From NCBI GenBank assembly GCA_937877455.1, contig CALFIU010000091.1:1-64000 (forward strand): 64,000 nt of DNA, written 5' to 3'. A program made the position numbers and the translations under genes. The notes under the pieces were generated by a model that was not told where the DNA came from, made no database searches, and was given only the letters and a program-made list of their open reading frames with translations. Positions 24,508 to 34,176 of this stretch are shown piece by piece (the stretch's first letter is position 1; each line of letters begins with the position of its first letter). This DNA comes from an uncultured Bacteroidales bacterium. Lineage in GTDB: Bacteria > Bacteroidota > Bacteroidia > Bacteroidales > UBA3824.

Positions 24508-25524
24508 ATGAAAAACGTAGTTATAGTTGGTGGCGGAATTGCTGGAGTAGAAACCGCTTGTGCGTTGGCAGAATGTGGCAACCGCGTTACCATAATAGAA
24601 AAATCCGACAAAATAGGTGGCAAACTCAACCGTTGGTACTGCCTTTTCCCAGATTTTAAAAAGGCATCGGATTTGAAAAAATACCTCGAAGAAAAAATTT
24701 CAAAATTTGATATAGAAATCAAACTAAATTCCGAAGTGGAAAAAGCCGAGCGCAACGGTAATATTTGGTATGTTTACACTGGCAATGTTCGTTATGCAGC
24801 CGATGCAGTGGTTTTGTCAACAGGTTACGAACTTTTTGATGCTACGCGCAAAGAAGAACTTGGCTATAAAATTTACGATAATGTAATAACACAAGGCGAC
24901 TTGGAAGAAAAATTTAAAACTGGTAATTTTAAAACAACATTTGGAGAAAATCCAAAACGAGTTGCCATAGTGCATTGCGTAGGCTCGCGCGACGAAAAAT
25001 GTCACAATCTCTATTGCTCAAAAGTATGCTGTGTAACAGGCGTTAAACAAGCCATAGAACTAAGCAAGATGTTGCCAGAAACACAAATTTTCTGTTATTA
25101 TATGGATTTGAGAATGTACGACAAGCATTTTGAAGAATTATATAGAACAGCCCAAGAACATCATAACATTCAGTTTATACGCGGACGAGTTTCAGAAGTG
25201 TCGCAAACTCCCGACAATAGACTTGCTATTAAAACAGAGGATACACTTTCTGGAAGACCAATGAAAATGAAACTTGATATGCTTGTGTTGTTGGCAGGAA
25301 TAGACACCAAAAAACACAATAGTAAAGTTGCCGAAATTTTTGGTGTAGAAAGAGAAGAATCTGGATTTTTAAAATCGAAAGATTTTCATATTGGTGCTGG
25401 AATATTGTCTCAACAAGGAGTTTTTGCTTCGGGCTGTTGCATTTCGCCAATGTCGATAAAAGAAACCATCGAAAATGCACGCAGTTCAGCATTGCAGATT
25501 AACCAATATCTTAAAACATTGTAA
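24508..25524 (+). CDS. HdrA/QmoA-like FAD subunit
   Basis: A 338-residue flavoprotein. The FAD-binding motif VGGGIAG lies at residues 7-13. The family-specific cysteine cluster Cys157, Cys165, Cys170, Cys174 and Cys175 (HCVGSRDEKCHNLYCSKVCC) matches HdrA and QmoA proteins. The C-terminal ASGCCISPMSIKETIENARS matches their second flavin-contact segment. It lacks the additional ferredoxin domains of methanogen HdrA (about 650 residues), so it is closer in size to QmoA. In such complexes the flavin may split electron pairs (bifurcation), but that cannot be claimed from sequence. It is 50 bases after the HdrB-like gene and 3 bases before the next gene. Confidence 0.9.
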   Translation: MKNVVIVGGGIAGVETACALAECGNRVTIIEKSDKIGGKLNRWYCLFPDFKKASDLKKYLEEKISKFDIEIKLNSEVEKAERNGNIWYVYTGNVRYAADAVVLSTGYELFDATRKEELGYKIYDNVITQGDLEEKFKTGNFKTTFGENPKRVAIVHCVGSRDEKCHNLYCSKVCCVTGVKQAIELSKMLPETQIFCYYMDLRMYDKHFEELYRTAQEHHNIQFIRGRVSEVSQTPDNRLAIKTEDTLSGRPMKMKLDMLVLLAGIDTKKHNSKVAEIFGVEREESGFLKSKDFHIGAGILSQQGVFASGCCISPMSIKETIENARSSALQINQYLKTL

Positions 25525-25527
25525 ATT

Positions 25528-25875
25528 ATGGATTTTGGATTTTCACCAATAGAAGCGCGCACCATCGACTTCGACAAAATGGACGGTAGAATTTTGAAAT
25601 ATGTATTACAATACGAGCCGTCGCTGTTAGTGTGCCTATCGTGTGGAGGTTGCACGGCAACATGTAGTGCAGGAAATCTTACCGATTTTAACATTAGAAG
25701 AATTCAACTAATGTTAAGGCGTGGAGAAGTTGAAAATCTCCAAACCGAAATCAACAAATGTATGCTTTGCGGAAAATGCCTTCTTATTTGTCCACGTGGG
25801 GTAAACCTGCGCAATGTAGTTATGTTGATAAAAAAGGCTTTAACGCTTTATAAAACTGAAAATCATGCAATTTAG
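25528..25875 (+). CDS. Second HdrC-like 4Fe-4S protein (short)
   Basis: A 115-residue protein with two 4Fe-4S motifs: Cys36/39/42/46 (CLSCGGCTATCS) and Cys78/81/84/88 (CMLCGKCLLICP). It starts three bases after the flavoprotein gene, and its end overlaps the start of the membrane subunit gene by 11 bases, so translation is likely coupled. It probably hands electrons from the flavoprotein to the membrane subunit. HdrC of methanogens is of similar core size. Confidence 0.9.
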   Translation: MDFGFSPIEARTIDFDKMDGRILKYVLQYEPSLLVCLSCGGCTATCSAGNLTDFNIRRIQLMLRRGEVENLQTEINKCMLCGKCLLICPRGVNLRNVVMLIKKALTLYKTENHAI

Positions 25876-27643
25876 CGATTATTTTTATTATCCCTTTTTA
25901 CTTGGATCGTTGTATCTTTTTGCCGTTGTAGCTTGGCGATTTGTTAAATGGTTTGCTGGGTTATCAAAGATAGACAAAATACGCGTAAGAAAAGGGTTAC
26001 TTACAAAAAAAACTTGGGATTCAATAGTAGAATCGGTGCGAGAAGGTTTGCTACACTTTAAAATGTTTAGAGTTAACAAACTTTTGGGTTATATGCACAT
26101 GAGCCTTGCATTTGGCTGGTTTTTGCTCATTGTTGTTGGACATGTGGAAACTTCGCTTTATTACCATTCATCATTTTTTCCATTCCACCACTCAATTTTT
26201 TTTAGATATTATGTAACCGAGCCAACCGATTATGTAGGGCATGTCTTTTTTGAGTATGCAATGGAGTTTTTACTGCTTTTTGTGTTGAGCGGTGTAATGC
26301 TCGCTTATTTTAAAAGATTTCGCAGCAAAAGTTTTGGAATGAAAAAAACAACGCGTATGCGTTATGGCGACCATATTGCACTAACGGCATTATGGCTTAT
26401 ATTTCCGTTAAGATTTTTTTGTGAAACTTTTAACGCTGGCATCTATGGCAACGGCTCTCCATTTTTTAATGGAATTGGTCAATTTTTTGCCAGTTTTATA
26501 AACCTCGAAACATTCAAAAATCCATTGTGGTTTAGTTATTCACTTGCGCTTGGGGTATTTTTTGTAGCCATGCCATATACAAGGTATATGCACATTCCTG
26601 CCGAAATAAACTTTATTTTCTTGCGCAATTGGGGAGTAAAACTAAAAAAACGCGTCAACACATACACAATGGCAGAGGTTTATAGTTGTTCGAGATGTGG
26701 TGTTTGTATAGATGCATGTCAACTTAACCATGCTGGAATAAAAAATTCTCAATCGGTATATGTGTTAAAAAATATTCGTAACAAAAATCTTACTGACGAA
26801 GTTCTTTTCAATTGTTTGTTGTGTGGCAAATGTCAAGAAGTTTGCCCTGTAGGCATTGATGTTAACGATTTGCGCATAACGCAAAGGATTGAAACAACAC
26901 TCCAATACAATTCTTCTTACGATTACCTAAATTTAAAAGAATCGGAAGCAAAGAAAACCGACATTGTTTATTTTGCTGGTTGTATGACGCATCTTACGCC
27001 CGCAATAAAACAATCTATGCTAAAAATATTGAAACTAAGTGGCGACAATTTTTGGTTTATGGACGAAAATAAAGCACCCTGTTGTGGTCGTCCATTGATG
27101 TTGGCAGGGCAATTTGATGCAGCACAAAAACTAATCGACAACAATCAAAAACTTATTTTAGCATCAGGAGCAAAGACTCTTGTGGTTTCGTGTCCGATAT
27201 GCTATAAGGTGTTTAAAGAAGACTATATGATGCCCGATGTAGATGTTAAAATGCATACGGAATATATTTTAAATCTTGTTGAGAAAGGCAGACTAAAACT
27301 TAAACAAAGCACCCAAACCGCAGTTTATCACGACCCTTGCGAACTTGGAAGGGGCAGCGGAATGTACGAATTACCACGCGAATTGCTTAAAAAAAGTGTT
27401 ACGCTAAAACCAATGGAAAACGAACGAGAAAAAGCATATTGTTGCGGTGGTAGCCTTGCAAACATGAAAATATCCATGGACGAGCGAAGCGTTATTTCGG
27501 AGCAAGCAATGCGCGAATTTTCTACTTATAAACCTGATTTTGTGGTTACTTCGTGTCCACTTTGCAAAAAAACATTTGCAAAAACCGACATCTTAACAGT
27601 AAAAGATATAGCAGAGGTGGTGGTTGAAAACTTGGAAATTTAG
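25865..27643 (+). CDS. Membrane cytochrome b / HdrD-like fusion protein
   Basis: A 592-residue fusion. The N-terminal 245 residues contain five hydrophobic segments (near residues 8-28, 76-98, 122-146, 170-192 and 222-240) with histidines placed as possible heme b ligands (GYMHMSLAFGW, VVGHVE, RYMHIP), like HdrE, DsrM or NarI. Two 4Fe-4S motifs follow: Cys275/278/281/285 and Cys317/320/323/327. Two CCG domains come next (APCCGRP with CPICYK, and AYCCGGS with CPLCKK), like HdrD or DsrK. The protein would link the cytoplasmic Fe-S complex to menaquinone in the membrane. It overlaps the preceding gene by 11 bases. Quinone reactivity is inferred from family knowledge. Confidence 0.92.
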   Translation: MQFSDYFYYPFLLGSLYLFAVVAWRFVKWFAGLSKIDKIRVRKGLLTKKTWDSIVESVREGLLHFKMFRVNKLLGYMHMSLAFGWFLLIVVGHVETSLYYHSSFFPFHHSIFFRYYVTEPTDYVGHVFFEYAMEFLLLFVLSGVMLAYFKRFRSKSFGMKKTTRMRYGDHIALTALWLIFPLRFFCETFNAGIYGNGSPFFNGIGQFFASFINLETFKNPLWFSYSLALGVFFVAMPYTRYMHIPAEINFIFLRNWGVKLKKRVNTYTMAEVYSCSRCGVCIDACQLNHAGIKNSQSVYVLKNIRNKNLTDEVLFNCLLCGKCQEVCPVGIDVNDLRITQRIETTLQYNSSYDYLNLKESEAKKTDIVYFAGCMTHLTPAIKQSMLKILKLSGDNFWFMDENKAPCCGRPLMLAGQFDAAQKLIDNNQKLILASGAKTLVVSCPICYKVFKEDYMMPDVDVKMHTEYILNLVEKGRLKLKQSTQTAVYHDPCELGRGSGMYELPRELLKKSVTLKPMENEREKAYCCGGSLANMKISMDERSVISEQAMREFSTYKPDFVVTSCPLCKKTFAKTDILTVKDIAEVVVENLEI

Positions 27644-27714
27644 TTGTTAGAAAATTTGGAAATCACAAAAAATGTTTTTATGTTTGGAAACGTAAATTTA
27701 AAAACTTTATGCTT

Positions 27715-27885
27715 ATGAAACTAACAACACCTAAAAATTCAGTATGGGGCATCTCCACAGGGCTTGGTGTCCTTGGCATCCTTGGCAAACTTGTTAATAT
27801 ACCTTTTATTTCGGATTATGCTTTTGTATTGCTTGCAATAGGATTTGTTTTGTTGGTGCTTGCTTGTTTATTGAAAGGATTATAA
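27715..27885 (+). CDS. Small two-helix membrane protein (56 residues) after the Hdr-like operon
   Basis: The ATG at 27715 (another in-frame ATG lies at 27709) opens a 56-residue frame ending at TAA 27885. It has two hydrophobic helices: the first around WGISTGLGVLGILGKLV, the second around FVLLAIGFVLLVLACLL. It lies 71 bases after the membrane Hdr-like subunit, with the operon terminator directly behind it, so it is likely cotranscribed. It could be a small accessory subunit of the membrane complex; that is an inference from position. Confidence 0.65.
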   Translation: MKLTTPKNSVWGISTGLGVLGILGKLVNIPFISDYAFVLLAIGFVLLVLACLLKGL

Positions 27886-27912
27886 CAGAGCGTAAATACC
27901 AATGAATGAACT

Positions 27913-27942
27913 AAAAGGGACGGAGAAAAACCGTCCTTTTTT
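27913..27942 (+). terminator. Rho-independent terminator of the Hdr-like operon
   Basis: AAAAGGGACGG pairs with CCGTCCTTTT (one bulged G) around a seven-base loop and is followed by T residues. Confidence 0.8.
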
Positions 27943-28039
27943 GTAGTTCTAAAAAAATTTATAAAATTTGCATAGTTTAACTAATGAATAAATTCAAGGT
28001 TCTTTATAAAAAACACCCCCAAATAACTCTTCGTATATT

Positions 28040-29530
28040 ATGAAAACACTTTTAACATCTTTATTATTTTTAATTGTTTTTGCGATTACGGTATCGGCAC
28101 AAAAAACTATCACAGTAAAAGTAAACAAAGCTGAAAAAATATTGAGTAAACTTCAACCAGATGAATATAATGTCGTGATAAAAGGTAATTTGAAAGACAT
28201 TGCAAAATTTGATGATTACAATGATCCTCAAAAACACTGGATAATAGATAGTAACGTAACAATCAACACCCTTGATTTGTCGAAAAGCTATGGAGTTGAC
28301 TCGTTGAAAAATATTTGGATTTACAAAAAAGAATATTGCAAAGTAGAATCGTTAGACGGGAGTTTCGTCCATACTATAATCTATCCCAAAAAGATAGTTC
28401 TTCCCAATGACATAAAATACATTTCGTATTTGGCAGACGAATTTCAAGTTTCACCCAAGTCTAAGATTTTTTCAAGCAAAGACGGCAGTTTATTATCAAA
28501 GGATGGTAAAATCTTGATACTACCCAAATATAAATTAAATGTAATTCCTGATGGAGTGGAAGTATTGTCTAATGAAATTTTCAAGGAAAATGATTCTATT
28601 GTAGTTCCGAGTTCAGTGAAAATATTGGGACATAACAATTATAACCCAAACTGGAAACTCCCAACGGATAGCAAGTTTTTTTGCATTGAAAACGGAGTAT
28701 TGTACAACAAAGATAAATCCGAAATTTTATATGCGAAAAATGTTTCCAATGATTTCCGAATACCCAACACTATAAAAAAGATTGGTTATGGAGCATTTGA
28801 GGGAAATAGTAACCTTACGGAAATATCCATCCCTGATGGCGTTGAAATTATTGACACATCAGCATTTGGATGGTGTAACCTAAAATCAATTAAATTGCCT
28901 AATAATCTCAAAAGAATTGAATATAAGGCATTTTACCAGTGTGAACTTCCTACAAAAATCAATTTACCCGACAACATTCAATTCATAGGTGAAAGAGCTT
29001 TTGGGTTATATAAAGGATATTCCCAAACCATAGAAGACACACACACTAATTTTCCCAAAAATTTAAAATGGATTGGTTCCAACTTTAATTACAACACAAT
29101 TAAATTTGATCAAAAAATATCTTTTGACAAATGGTATTTTACTCTTGACAAAAATGATTGGCTTGATAGAAAAAATGGTATCCCTCTTTCAAAAATAAAA
29201 GTTCAAGATTCACTTAAATTAAAAGAAAGTTCTTTTTTTAAAGATTTACAAATAATTGACAGTAAATTTTTAAACGATTATATTTATGGTTTTGTCATTC
29301 AAATACTTAATGATGTATATGAATATGATGACGAAGATAACACGTACAAAACAATAAGCGTTGGAAACGAGAATATTTTTATAGATAAGGAAATTTTTGA
29401 CAATAAAATCAAACCATATCTTTCCGATTTGAACACAAGACAAATTTCAATAGAAACTCAAAATTTACAAAATACACAAAATAACTATGAAATAAATATA
29501 ATTAACCCATATTTCTACAAACTTGATTAA
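28040..29530 (+). CDS. Secreted leucine-rich-repeat (BspA-like) protein
   Basis: A 496-residue exported protein: the signal peptide ends at VFAITVSAQ. The middle (about residues 235-335) has BspA-type leucine-rich repeats of the LRR_5 form, such as IPNTIKKIGYGAFEGNSNL, then IPDGVEIIDTSAFGW and LPDNIQFIGERAF. The flanking regions are degenerate repeats (VPSSVKILGHNNYNPNWKLP). The C-terminal 150 residues lack repeats. There is no obvious anchor or type IX sorting domain. BspA-like proteins bind host or cell-surface ligands; the ligand is unknown. It is a single gene. Confidence 0.83.
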   Translation: MKTLLTSLLFLIVFAITVSAQKTITVKVNKAEKILSKLQPDEYNVVIKGNLKDIAKFDDYNDPQKHWIIDSNVTINTLDLSKSYGVDSLKNIWIYKKEYCKVESLDGSFVHTIIYPKKIVLPNDIKYISYLADEFQVSPKSKIFSSKDGSLLSKDGKILILPKYKLNVIPDGVEVLSNEIFKENDSIVVPSSVKILGHNNYNPNWKLPTDSKFFCIENGVLYNKDKSEILYAKNVSNDFRIPNTIKKIGYGAFEGNSNLTEISIPDGVEIIDTSAFGWCNLKSIKLPNNLKRIEYKAFYQCELPTKINLPDNIQFIGERAFGLYKGYSQTIEDTHTNFPKNLKWIGSNFNYNTIKFDQKISFDKWYFTLDKNDWLDRKNGIPLSKIKVQDSLKLKESSFFKDLQIIDSKFLNDYIYGFVIQILNDVYEYDDEDNTYKTISVGNENIFIDKEIFDNKIKPYLSDLNTRQISIETQNLQNTQNNYEINIINPYFYKLD

Positions 29531-29580
29531 TTTTACAAAAAAAGGTTAACTTATCTACTCAAATAGTAATTATACAATAA

Positions 29581-30570
29581 TTATAGGTTCAAACGATGCC
29601 TGTCAACAAGAATCCAAACAATAACAGGCACGCCAAAAATTGGGGTAACAGCATTTAACGGCAAAATTCCACGAGAACCAGGCATTACGCACAACAAATT
29701 ACAAGCCAACGCAATAACAGCTCCAACAAATACACATAACGGCAAAACCTTTGTATGATTTGACGTTTTCGCCATTAGACGTGCAATATGCGGAACTGCA
29801 AGACCTATAAATGCAATTGGACCACAATAAGCTGTTACAATAGAAGTTAATACGCCCGAAACCAAAAGCAAAATAGTTTTTGACCGACTTATATTCAATC
29901 CAAGATTTTGCGCATAGTTTTCGCCAAGTAAAAGCAAATTAAGTGGTTTTATCAACAAAAAAGAACTCATAACAAAAACCAAAACAATTATACCGAAAAA
30001 AAACAAATCTTCCAATCCTACCCCCGCAAAGGTTCCCATAGACCAAACAGTAAAGTTTTTAACACTTTGTTCAGTTCCAAAAAAATTCAATACTGTAATC
30101 AATGCTCCAGAAATATAACTAAGCATCATTCCAACAACAAGCAAAGTAAGATTTTGCTTAATAAATCCCGAAATAAAAACCAACAAAACAAGCACCGCTC
30201 CAGAGCCAAGCAAAGAACCCAAAACAACCGAAAATGTGCTATTATAACTCATAAACACACTCGAAAACAAAAACGTTACAACAGCTACACCAAGACTTGA
30301 AAACGAAGAAATTCCCAACACCGAAGGACCTGCCAGTGGATTTGAAAAAACGGTTTGCATTATAAGTCCGCTAACAGCAAGTGCCGCACCCGACACTATA
30401 GCTGTAATTGATTGTGGCAGACGATTTTCCAAAATAATAACATTGTAAATTTCGTTGTCGCTATTATTTAACAAAACATTAAAAATTTCTTGCAACGGAA
30501 TGTCGGCTGAACCTTCAAAAAGATTCAGAAAAAAAAGTATAATCAATAATATCAACAATAAAAAATACAA
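29581..30570 (-). CDS. FecCD-family ABC transporter permease
   Basis: A 329-residue inner-membrane protein with eight to ten hydrophobic segments. Hallmarks of the FecCD/BtuC family are LPQSITAIVSGAALAVSGLIMQ near the N-terminus, NPLAGPSVLGIS, and GPIAFIGLAVPHIAR in the C-terminal half, which contacts the ATPase. It would import an iron siderophore, heme or cobalamin. The start has a signal-like hydrophobic segment. The ATPase and binding-protein genes are not visible here and may lie elsewhere. The gene begins 9 bases after the stop of the AddB-like gene on the same strand, so the two may share a transcript. Confidence 0.93.
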   Translation of the reverse strand: MYFLLLILLIILFFLNLFEGSADIPLQEIFNVLLNNSDNEIYNVIILENRLPQSITAIVSGAALAVSGLIMQTVFSNPLAGPSVLGISSFSSLGVAVVTFLFSSVFMSYNSTFSVVLGSLLGSGAVLVLLVFISGFIKQNLTLLVVGMMLSYISGALITVLNFFGTEQSVKNFTVWSMGTFAGVGLEDLFFFGIIVLVFVMSSFLLIKPLNLLLLGENYAQNLGLNISRSKTILLLVSGVLTSIVTAYCGPIAFIGLAVPHIARLMAKTSNHTKVLPLCVFVGAVIALACNLLCVMPGSRGILPLNAVTPIFGVPVIVWILVDRHRLNL

Positions 30571-30579
30571 AACTTACAA

Positions 30580-33519
30580 TTATTTTGCATTGCAAATTTT
30601 TGAATAGCCACAATATTTGCAATTATTATTATCCTTTGTTGGATAAAAAATAGTATCAGGATTGTACAAAAGTTGAAGCATTTCTCGCAACTTAACAGAA
30701 AAATCTTGCGTAAGATTTTCTATATTATTCTTATCAATAATAGAAATACTTTTTTCAATTTTAAGTTTCAAATATGGGTCAAAACTATTATCTTTTGCAA
30801 TTTCACGAACAGAATATACAGCAGGAATTGCTTGTTTCCCAAATAGTTTAGCGTAAATTGTAGAATAAAGCAAAAGTTGAAAAGCAATATCGTTATGTTT
30901 TTTTTCAAAATCAAAAAGTTCATCTATACCGCCAAAATCCATTTTTTTATTAATGCTTCCTGTCTTATAATCCACAATGCGCAACAACCCATTGTTGTTA
31001 ATATCAATACGGTCGGGATAGCCACCTGCCAAAACTTTTTCGGGTTTTCCTTCCACCATAATATCAAACGACATCCGATAGGCTCGTTCCAAGGATTTGA
31101 GTTTAAATGGACAAATCTTTTTGTCGAAATCAATAATATTTTTTACATACTCTTTTATTACATCAAATATAATTTTATTGGTACCCGAAAGTTCAAATTT
31201 TTTTCCAACAGGAATATTATATTCTTCTGCAAACGCATCGTAAATATATTTTTCCACATTGTTAATAGTTTCAAGTTGTTCGAGAGTTATAACACCACCA
31301 GTCTTTGATGTTATTTTTTTATAAATGTTTTCTATTGATTTATGGAGAATATTTCCAATAATAGCAGTATCAGCCTCTTCCGATAAAATAGTTTCTTCTT
31401 TAAGTTTTGCCACATACCTAAAATAGAATTTTAATCTACACGCAAAAAAAGCATTTAGAGCCGATGGAGACAGAGGTTGTGGATTTTCTGACGATGCAAG
31501 ATAACGCCGAAGTTTATTTATTGTATCGCTATTATTAACAATCTCAATGTTAAAATTTTCAACTGGACTAATGTCGCGTGCAAATGTTTTTCTAACAATA
31601 TTAACTTGCGAATCTTTGTTGAACTTTTTGTCTAATTCTTTGTTAACTTGTGCAGCAAAACGACTCATCTCGCCACTTTGATTACCACCAAAAACATTGT
31701 TATACAATATCTTAACATTTTTTGCACGTTGCAAAAGTCTATAGAAAAAATAAGAAAAAACAGCATCTTTATAACGAATAACTGGCATATCAAAAGCAAA
31801 TCGCATGTTTTCGGTAATAAAACTATCGGAATCTGAATGGTGTGGAAAAACATCCTCATTCATGCCAATTATTATAAGATTTTCAAAATCAATATTTCTG
31901 GTTTCAATCATTCCAATAATCTGAACGCCTGCACCAGCCTCTGCATCAAAAGGAACAGAAATGCTAACTAATACTTGTCGCAACAAATTAATAACAAGTT
32001 CGTTAGAAAATTTATAACGGCTTTCTGAACTTTTTATTTGATTAAAAATCTGTTTAATTGCAATGTAAGCGTTATACAGATATTCGTTTTCAACTGTTCC
32101 TTTTGGTTCGCGTCCTGGATTTTTTTTGAAAAACAATGCAGAAATAATTTCCATAAAATTTTCTAATATTCCAGAAGGCGATGTTTCGTATTTTTGGTAA
32201 TTAAAAATTCTATCAAGAATCAACTGCTCGGTTTCAAACATCACCCCAGACACTCGCACCATTTTATTTTCGTTAATGGTTTTTATAAATGTCTTACAAT
32301 AAAAATCGGGCATATTACATATCAACGGGTGATTGATAACTGCAAGAACATCTTTATAATAATACGTAAGCACATCTTGTGTTTTACGTATGTTGTTTCT
32401 TATTGCTAAACAATTGATAATAAACGAATAAACAGGCGTTTCGCTAAACGGATAACCCATTGTTACATTTATTTTTTCAACTTCTTGCGGAATGGAATGT
32501 AACACAGGAAACAACAAATGTTCATCAGCAAGTACAATAGCCGTTTTTTCAGAAATATTCTCACCCTGCTCCTTAAAATCCCTAAGAATATCAAAAACAG
32601 CTTTAGCTTGTCCTACTTGCAAAGGAACACCGATAAATTCTATTGTTTTTGGATTTTTTAAAATTAGTTTGCTATTTTGTAATGGTAACTGGTTAGGAAA
32701 TTCAGGAAGATTACCACGAAGAAAAAGACCCGCTTCTTGTATAGGATTATTTACATAATAATCGTCGCAATCCCAATAAAACTCAGCCCTACGACCATTT
32801 CGTAACCGTTTAAAAATTTGTTTTTCGGCTTTATTCAAAGCGTTAAAACCAATAAAAATATATGTTTTAAATCTAAATTTAATATCTTCTCCCCTATCAA
32901 GTTTATGGCAAACATTTCTATTAATCATTCCACCATACGCAATTCCCTTTTTTTTAAGTTTCTGATAAAAAATATCGTACACATTTGGTAAATTTTCCCA
33001 AAGTTCTTTAAATCTCAATTTTTCATTACTAAGTTTCTCTGTGGAAAAATTAGCCCAAAAACTTTTAATAGCCTCAATTTGCTCTGGCGAAAAATCAGTA
33101 AATTCTGCATCTATGCCCGCCAAATCTGCAATATTGGTACAAAGTTGTTTAATATTAACCAAATAATTATCTATTTCGTTAAAATCGTTTAAAATACGCA
33201 AACCAGTTTCATAAAATTTATCAAAATCTTCGGCAAGAAAACTATTAAGTATATTTTTTTTGCCAAAAATCTCCGAAAACGAATCATAAAGGCAAAACAA
33301 AAGCGAAAGTGTATCGCATTTTTGATAATCGCTCCAACTATTTATTACGCTATCAATTGTAAACCTATTTAATGCCCATGTTGTTTTACCAACAAGCTTA
33401 ACATATTCCTTATCAAAAAAATAAAGACTTCGCTTATTTGGAAAAACTAAACAAAAATCACCATTGTTTTTATGTTTTTTTACAATGTCCTGTGCTGTAT
33501 CAAACAAAAAAGAATTCAT
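30580..33519 (-). CDS. AddB-like PD-(D/E)XK nuclease-domain protein
   Basis: A 979-residue protein similar to the AddB/RexB-type partner of double-strand-break processing enzymes in Bacteroidota. The N-terminal part resembles a degenerate helicase domain: VFPNKRSLYFF, then TAIVLADEHLLFPVLHSIP and LIIIGMNEDVFPHH. The C-terminal 250 residues hold a RecB-type nuclease domain: PLSPSALNAFFACRLKFYFRY, then GYPDRIDI and LRIVDYKTGS (catalytic Asp, Asp and Lys), closed by CKYCGYSKIC. Together with an upstream Cys these cysteines may bind a 4Fe-4S cluster. The AddA-like helicase is not next to it. A role in recombination repair is inferred. Confidence 0.85.
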   Translation of the reverse strand: MNSFLFDTAQDIVKKHKNNGDFCLVFPNKRSLYFFDKEYVKLVGKTTWALNRFTIDSVINSWSDYQKCDTLSLLFCLYDSFSEIFGKKNILNSFLAEDFDKFYETGLRILNDFNEIDNYLVNIKQLCTNIADLAGIDAEFTDFSPEQIEAIKSFWANFSTEKLSNEKLRFKELWENLPNVYDIFYQKLKKKGIAYGGMINRNVCHKLDRGEDIKFRFKTYIFIGFNALNKAEKQIFKRLRNGRRAEFYWDCDDYYVNNPIQEAGLFLRGNLPEFPNQLPLQNSKLILKNPKTIEFIGVPLQVGQAKAVFDILRDFKEQGENISEKTAIVLADEHLLFPVLHSIPQEVEKINVTMGYPFSETPVYSFIINCLAIRNNIRKTQDVLTYYYKDVLAVINHPLICNMPDFYCKTFIKTINENKMVRVSGVMFETEQLILDRIFNYQKYETSPSGILENFMEIISALFFKKNPGREPKGTVENEYLYNAYIAIKQIFNQIKSSESRYKFSNELVINLLRQVLVSISVPFDAEAGAGVQIIGMIETRNIDFENLIIIGMNEDVFPHHSDSDSFITENMRFAFDMPVIRYKDAVFSYFFYRLLQRAKNVKILYNNVFGGNQSGEMSRFAAQVNKELDKKFNKDSQVNIVRKTFARDISPVENFNIEIVNNSDTINKLRRYLASSENPQPLSPSALNAFFACRLKFYFRYVAKLKEETILSEEADTAIIGNILHKSIENIYKKITSKTGGVITLEQLETINNVEKYIYDAFAEEYNIPVGKKFELSGTNKIIFDVIKEYVKNIIDFDKKICPFKLKSLERAYRMSFDIMVEGKPEKVLAGGYPDRIDINNNGLLRIVDYKTGSINKKMDFGGIDELFDFEKKHNDIAFQLLLYSTIYAKLFGKQAIPAVYSVREIAKDNSFDPYLKLKIEKSISIIDKNNIENLTQDFSVKLREMLQLLYNPDTIFYPTKDNNNCKYCGYSKICNAK

Positions 33520-33597
33520 TATATATTTTTTTAAGGCGGCAAGTTATAAATTTTTTGTAAACAATAAACAAAAAAAATAACGCTAACAATTTTTGAT

Positions 33598-33630
33598 CAC
33601 GTCAATTTCATTTGATTGGGCGAACTGTCT
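33598..33630. repeat. Dispersed palindrome, half copy
   Basis: CACGTCAATTTCATTTGA followed by TTGGGCGAACTGTC matches one arm and the GC-rich core of the repeats at 5939 and 52883. The opposite arm is missing. Confidence 0.55.
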
Positions 33631-33702
33631 TACCATAGAAAAATTTGACTTAGTAAATTTAAATAAAATTTGTAAAAAGACAAAACCAAGAAAAGACAAA
33701 AG

Positions 33703-33828
33703 TATTACAACGAAGTGATACGTTTGCACTTTGAGAAAGGCTACGGCGAAAACCGTATAGCAAAAATTTTACCGATAAATCATACAATAGATAACAGATG
33801 AATTGCTAACTTTGTAGCCGAAAAATAA
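33703..33828 (+). pseudogene. Remnant of a transposase helix-turn-helix domain
   Basis: The frame reads NEVIRLHFEKGYGENRIAK then ILPINHTIDNR, an in-frame TGA (33799-33801), IANFVAEK and TAA. This is the look of an N-terminal helix-turn-helix of an insertion-sequence transposase. No longer frame follows, so only a fragment remains. Confidence 0.55.
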
Positions 33829-33880
33829 TCAAAATTCGGATTACGTAGCCATGCAAAAGAAAAACAACACATCTACGTCT

Positions 33881-33972
33881 CCGACCCGAAAATCATCAAG
33901 ATGATTTCATATTCGCAGGTTCACAAAATTGCAATGGTATTCAAAGGCGGCGATTTGGTGAGGATGGAGGAG
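33881..33972 (+). repeat. 92-bp perfect direct repeat, copy 1 (3' end of an AAA-ATPase gene)
   Basis: This segment is identical to 35804-35895, the last codons of the AAA-ATPase gene at 34177. It encodes PKIIKMISYSQVHKIAMVF and GGDLVRMEE with no gene body in front. It is therefore the stump of a second copy of the gene, or the trace of a duplication that left direct repeats around the present gene. Confidence 0.85.
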
Positions 33973-34149
33973 GTGAAAAAAAACAAACAATGTATACTTG
34001 TTTTGCAAAAAAATTGTTGCTTATTAAAGTTGAATTTATGGAAGGATATTAGACGCCGTATTTAAACAACAATAAATCCAAGTCTAAATTAGGAAAACTA
34101 CGCTCAATTCTAATTTGAAAAAATTATCTAAAATTCAATAAAAATTCAT

Positions 34150-34157
34150 TACCTTTG
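34150..34157 (+). promoter_or_regulatory. Probable -7 promoter element of the 34177 AAA-ATPase gene
   Basis: TACCTTTG matches TAnnTTTG and lies 20 bases before the start codon. The same TACCTTTG element serves the AAA gene at 39578. Confidence 0.55.
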
Positions 34158-34176
34158 CGCAAAATTTTTTTCAACT

